DNA of 6,975 nucleotides from the NCBI GenBank assembly GCA_037444305.1, contig JBBIMP010000094.1:1-6975 (forward strand). Direction: 5' to 3'. The notes beneath the pieces are model-generated. The model was not told where the DNA came from. It saw only the letters and a program-made list of their open reading frames with translations, and did no database searches. This document shows positions 5,653 through 6,975 of this stretch, in pieces (the stretch's first letter is position 1; every line of letters starts with the position of its first letter). A program made the translations under genes and the position numbers. Source of the stretch: JBBIMP01 sp037444305. Its GTDB lineage: Bacteria > Acidobacteriota > UBA6911.

Positions 5653-6165
5653 ATGACAGCCTTACACTGCATCCGTTGCGCCAACGAGCTGAGCGCCTAC
5701 CTGGACGGCGAGCTGCCGGCCGCCGAGCGCGCGCGCGTCGAGGCCCACGTCGAGGCCTGCGCGCCGTGCGCGGCCGAGCTGGCGGAGCTGAGCCGGTCGG
5801 CGGCGCTGGTCGAGTCGGGGACCCGTATGCTTGAGGTCGACCCCGCGCTCTGGCACAATCTGCGGGTGCGCGTGGCTTCCCTCCCCCGGCAGCCGGAGCG
5901 GCCGGCGTGGCTTGAATTCCTGGCCGGGCGGCGGTGGCTGGCGGCGCCCGCGGCCGTGGCGGCCGTCGCGGTGATCGCCTTTTCCGTCTGGCTCTACCAG
6001 GACCGCACCGGCGCGGAGCGGGACCTGGCGCGGTACATGAACGACTACATCAAGGCGCGGGAGACGACCGGGGAGATCCCGGGGTTCACCCTGGCCTCGG
6101 GCAACCCTTTCGTGCAGGTGAGCGAAACGAGTTTTTCCAATCCTTTCAGGTCGGAGGTGCGATGA
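5653..6165 (+). CDS. Zinc-finger transmembrane anti-sigma factor
   Basis: 170 residues. The N-terminal zf-HC2/ZAS domain has C6-x2-C9 and H32-x3-C36-x2-C39 with the intervening ELSAYLDGELPAAERARVEAH, typical of anti-sigma factors that hold their ECF partner at the membrane. A linker leads to one transmembrane segment (about 96-115, WLAAPAAVAAVAVIAFSVWL). The periplasmic tail of about 55 residues (117-170) contains a charged helix (GAERDLARYMNDYIKARETT) and a low-complexity end. The start at 5653 is 2 bp past the sigma stop. Its stop overlaps the next start as ATGA, so all three genes should be translationally coupled. Release would normally need intramembrane proteolysis; no protease is encoded in the window. 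Confidence 0.92.
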   Translation: MTALHCIRCANELSAYLDGELPAAERARVEAHVEACAPCAAELAELSRSAALVESGTRMLEVDPALWHNLRVRVASLPRQPERPAWLEFLAGRRWLAAPAAVAAVAVIAFSVWLYQDRTGAERDLARYMNDYIKARETTGEIPGFTLASGNPFVQVSETSFSNPFRSEVR

Positions 6166-6638
6166 GATCCGGCGGCAGAATTCCACTGTGCGCGGCCGCT
6201 CTGGCCGCGATCCTGTTCTCCCTGTCGGTCCCGCCGGCGGCCCCGGCGGACGACCAGCGGCAGGACGCCGCGCGGAGCGTCGATAGGCTGAAATCCATGG
6301 CCGAGGCGCAGCACGAGATCGTGATGATCTTCCTGAAGAAGAAGGACTTCGCGGGCGCGGAGCGCGAGGCCCACAAGATCTTCGAGATGGGCTGGCCCGA
6401 GGACCAGGAGGGGCTGCTGCTGAAGGAGCTCCTGGGGCTGTCGAACGAGTTCCTGCAGGCGGGCCAGGCGGCGGCCGGGGTGCGGCTGATGGACAAGCAC
6501 CAGAACCGGTTCAAGCTCCCCAAGAGCCAGGTCGCGATCTGGAAGGAGAAGGGGTACGCGTACAAGAGCATGGGCGAGGACGACAAGGCCCTCGACTGCT
6601 TCCGCAAAGCCCAGCAGCTCGAAAAGTCTTTGCCGTAG
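6162..6638 (+). CDS. Secreted TPR-like small protein
   Basis: 158 residues beginning at an ATG overlapping the anti-sigma stop (ATGA), with GGAGGTG at 6153-6159 as ribosome binding site. A signal peptide (residues 1-29, cleavage near PPAAPA-DD) is followed by an all-helical protein. Two tetratricopeptide-like units are visible: DFAGAEREAHKIFEMGW (about 56-72) and WKEKGYAYKSMGEDDKALDC (about 128-147), the latter close to the TPR consensus with its G-Y and A-L-D-F-like positions. It probably acts in the periplasm as a protein-binding partner. Its place as third gene of a sigma/anti-sigma operon suggests modulation of the anti-sigma factor, but no family is recognised. The stop codon TAG (6636-6638) lies inside a repeated sequence. 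Confidence 0.85.
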   Translation: MRSGGRIPLCAAALAAILFSLSVPPAAPADDQRQDAARSVDRLKSMAEAQHEIVMIFLKKKDFAGAEREAHKIFEMGWPEDQEGLLLKELLGLSNEFLQAGQAAAGVRLMDKHQNRFKLPKSQVAIWKEKGYAYKSMGEDDKALDCFRKAQQLEKSLP

Positions 6639-6700
6639 CGCCGCCCTTTCAGGGCTCTTCGCTTTTGTCCTTCCTTAACCCAGGGCTTACGCCCTGGGCT
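6635..6700. repeat. 66-bp repeat, copy 1
   Basis: Identical to 6879-6944 across 66 bases. It contains GCCCT-TTC-AGGGC (6643-6655), an outer AGCG/CGCT stem (6637-6640 with 6660-6663), and the perfect hairpin CCCAGGGC-TTAC-GCCCTGGG (6679-6698). Its second to fourth bases, TAG, are the stop codon of the TPR-like gene. Confidence 0.9.
6637..6666 (+). terminator. Possible terminator of the sigma operon within the repeat
   Basis: The nested stem AGCG...GCCCT-TTC-AGGGC...CGCT is followed by TTTT (6663-6666) right after the last gene. The stem is interrupted and the T-tract short, so efficiency is doubtful. The identical sequence recurs at copy 2, where no gene ends. Confidence 0.35.
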
Positions 6701-6725
6701 TTCCTGCCGGACCCTTTCAGGGTCC
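6690..6725. repeat. Tail module matching the left window edge
   Basis: 32 of 36 bases match positions 1-36. It carries the hairpin GGACCCT-TTC-AGGGTCC (6709-6725, 7-bp stem), slightly longer than at the left edge because of a compensating G at 6710. Confidence 0.85.
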
Positions 6726-6761
6726 TTTCCTTCGCCCTGTCCTTGATCTGCACCAAACGCG

Positions 6762-6781
6762 CGCACCACGAAAGGGGTGCG
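6762..6781. repeat. Hairpin related to the CACCCC/GGGGTG units
   Basis: CGCACC (6762-6767) pairs with GGTGCG (6776-6781). The loop contains ACGAAA, reminiscent of the CCCGAAGGGG centre of the 27-bp units just downstream. Confidence 0.5.
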
Positions 6782-6803
6782 GCCTGGGTGATCCTTTTTC
6801 CCG

Positions 6804-6877
6804 CCGCCCTGCACCCCGATGGGGTGGTGCCTGAACGATCGTTCTTTCCTCCGCCCTGCACCCCGAAGGGGTGGTGC
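6804..6877. repeat. Pair of near-identical 27-bp hairpin units
   Basis: Units at 6804-6830 and 6851-6877 differ at one base only (GAT versus GAA in the loop). Each carries CACCCC paired with GGGGTG around a 3-nt loop. The 20-bp spacer holds a perfect palindrome GAACGATCGTTC (6833-6844). Confidence 0.8.
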
Positions 6878-6878
6878 T

Positions 6879-6944
6879 GTAGCGCCGCCCTTTCAGGGCT
6901 CTTCGCTTTTGTCCTTCCTTAACCCAGGGCTTACGCCCTGGGCT
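6879..6944. repeat. 66-bp repeat, copy 2
   Basis: Exact copy of 6635-6700 in the same orientation, 244 bp further on. Flanks differ on both sides, so the 66 bp is the unit rather than part of a longer tandem duplication. The last 31 bases of the window (6945-6975) show nothing identifiable. Confidence 0.9.
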
Positions 6945-6975
6945 GTTATGGAGTGACCGGTCAACGCCGATCGCT

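Noticed and set aside
5662..5668. Second LexA half-site (TACACT) at the start of the anti-sigma gene
   Set aside because: No opposing AGTGTA arm at the required spacing, and it lies inside coding sequence.
6635..6944. CRISPR array
   Set aside because: Only two 66-bp copies 178 bp apart, with hairpin units rather than uniform spacers between them, and no cas genes.

Overview
The window is about 7 kb of GC-rich bacterial DNA carrying eight tightly packed genes and short, palindrome-rich intergenic repeats. A LexA repressor, a zinc-finger anti-sigma factor paired with an ECF sigma factor, Gram-negative style export signals, and intergenic hairpins such as CCCAGGGC-TTAC-GCCCTGGG point to a Gram-negative, Acidobacteriota-like genome. 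The phylum call is an inference from remembered repeat style and gene content, not a demonstrated match.

Left part (1-1998, plus strand): the window opens inside a palindromic repeat (1-36). An extended -10 promoter (TGCTATAAT, 170-178) then drives a single-pass, proline-rich membrane protein (204-887). After 22 bp comes an ADP-ribosylglycohydrolase (910-1884) whose C-terminal metal-binding motif has an extra alanine. A 111-bp element (1888-1998) bounded by a perfect 12-bp inverted repeat follows.

Middle part (1999-3896, minus strand): a gene-free stretch with a DnaA-box-like 9-mer separates the convergent units. The minus-strand operon is lexA (3802-3197), a 65-residue small protein (3182-2985) and a DnaC/IstB-family helicase-loader-like ATPase (2983-2195). 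The promoter (TTGACC-17-TACACT) has its -10 inside a 6-6-6 palindrome (3818-3835), the probable LexA autorepression site. The loader-like protein lacks the usual residues at Walker A position +1, Walker B and sensor 1, so it looks like a catalytically altered pseudo-ATPase under probable SOS control. This is the most interesting candidate in the window.

Right part (3897-6975): an exported double-PDZ protein without a protease domain (4801-3929, minus) ends in the residues YRF and has its own intrinsic terminator. It is divergent from a three-gene plus-strand operon: ECF sigma factor (to 5650), zinc-finger anti-sigma factor (5653-6165) and a secreted TPR-like protein (6162-6638, overlapping by ATGA). 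Together these look like an envelope-sensing unit. The last stop codon lies in the first copy of an exact 66-bp repeat (6635-6700), repeated at 6879-6944, with a further set of hairpins between. The repeat tail reappears at the left edge of the window, so the same repeat family flanks the whole block.
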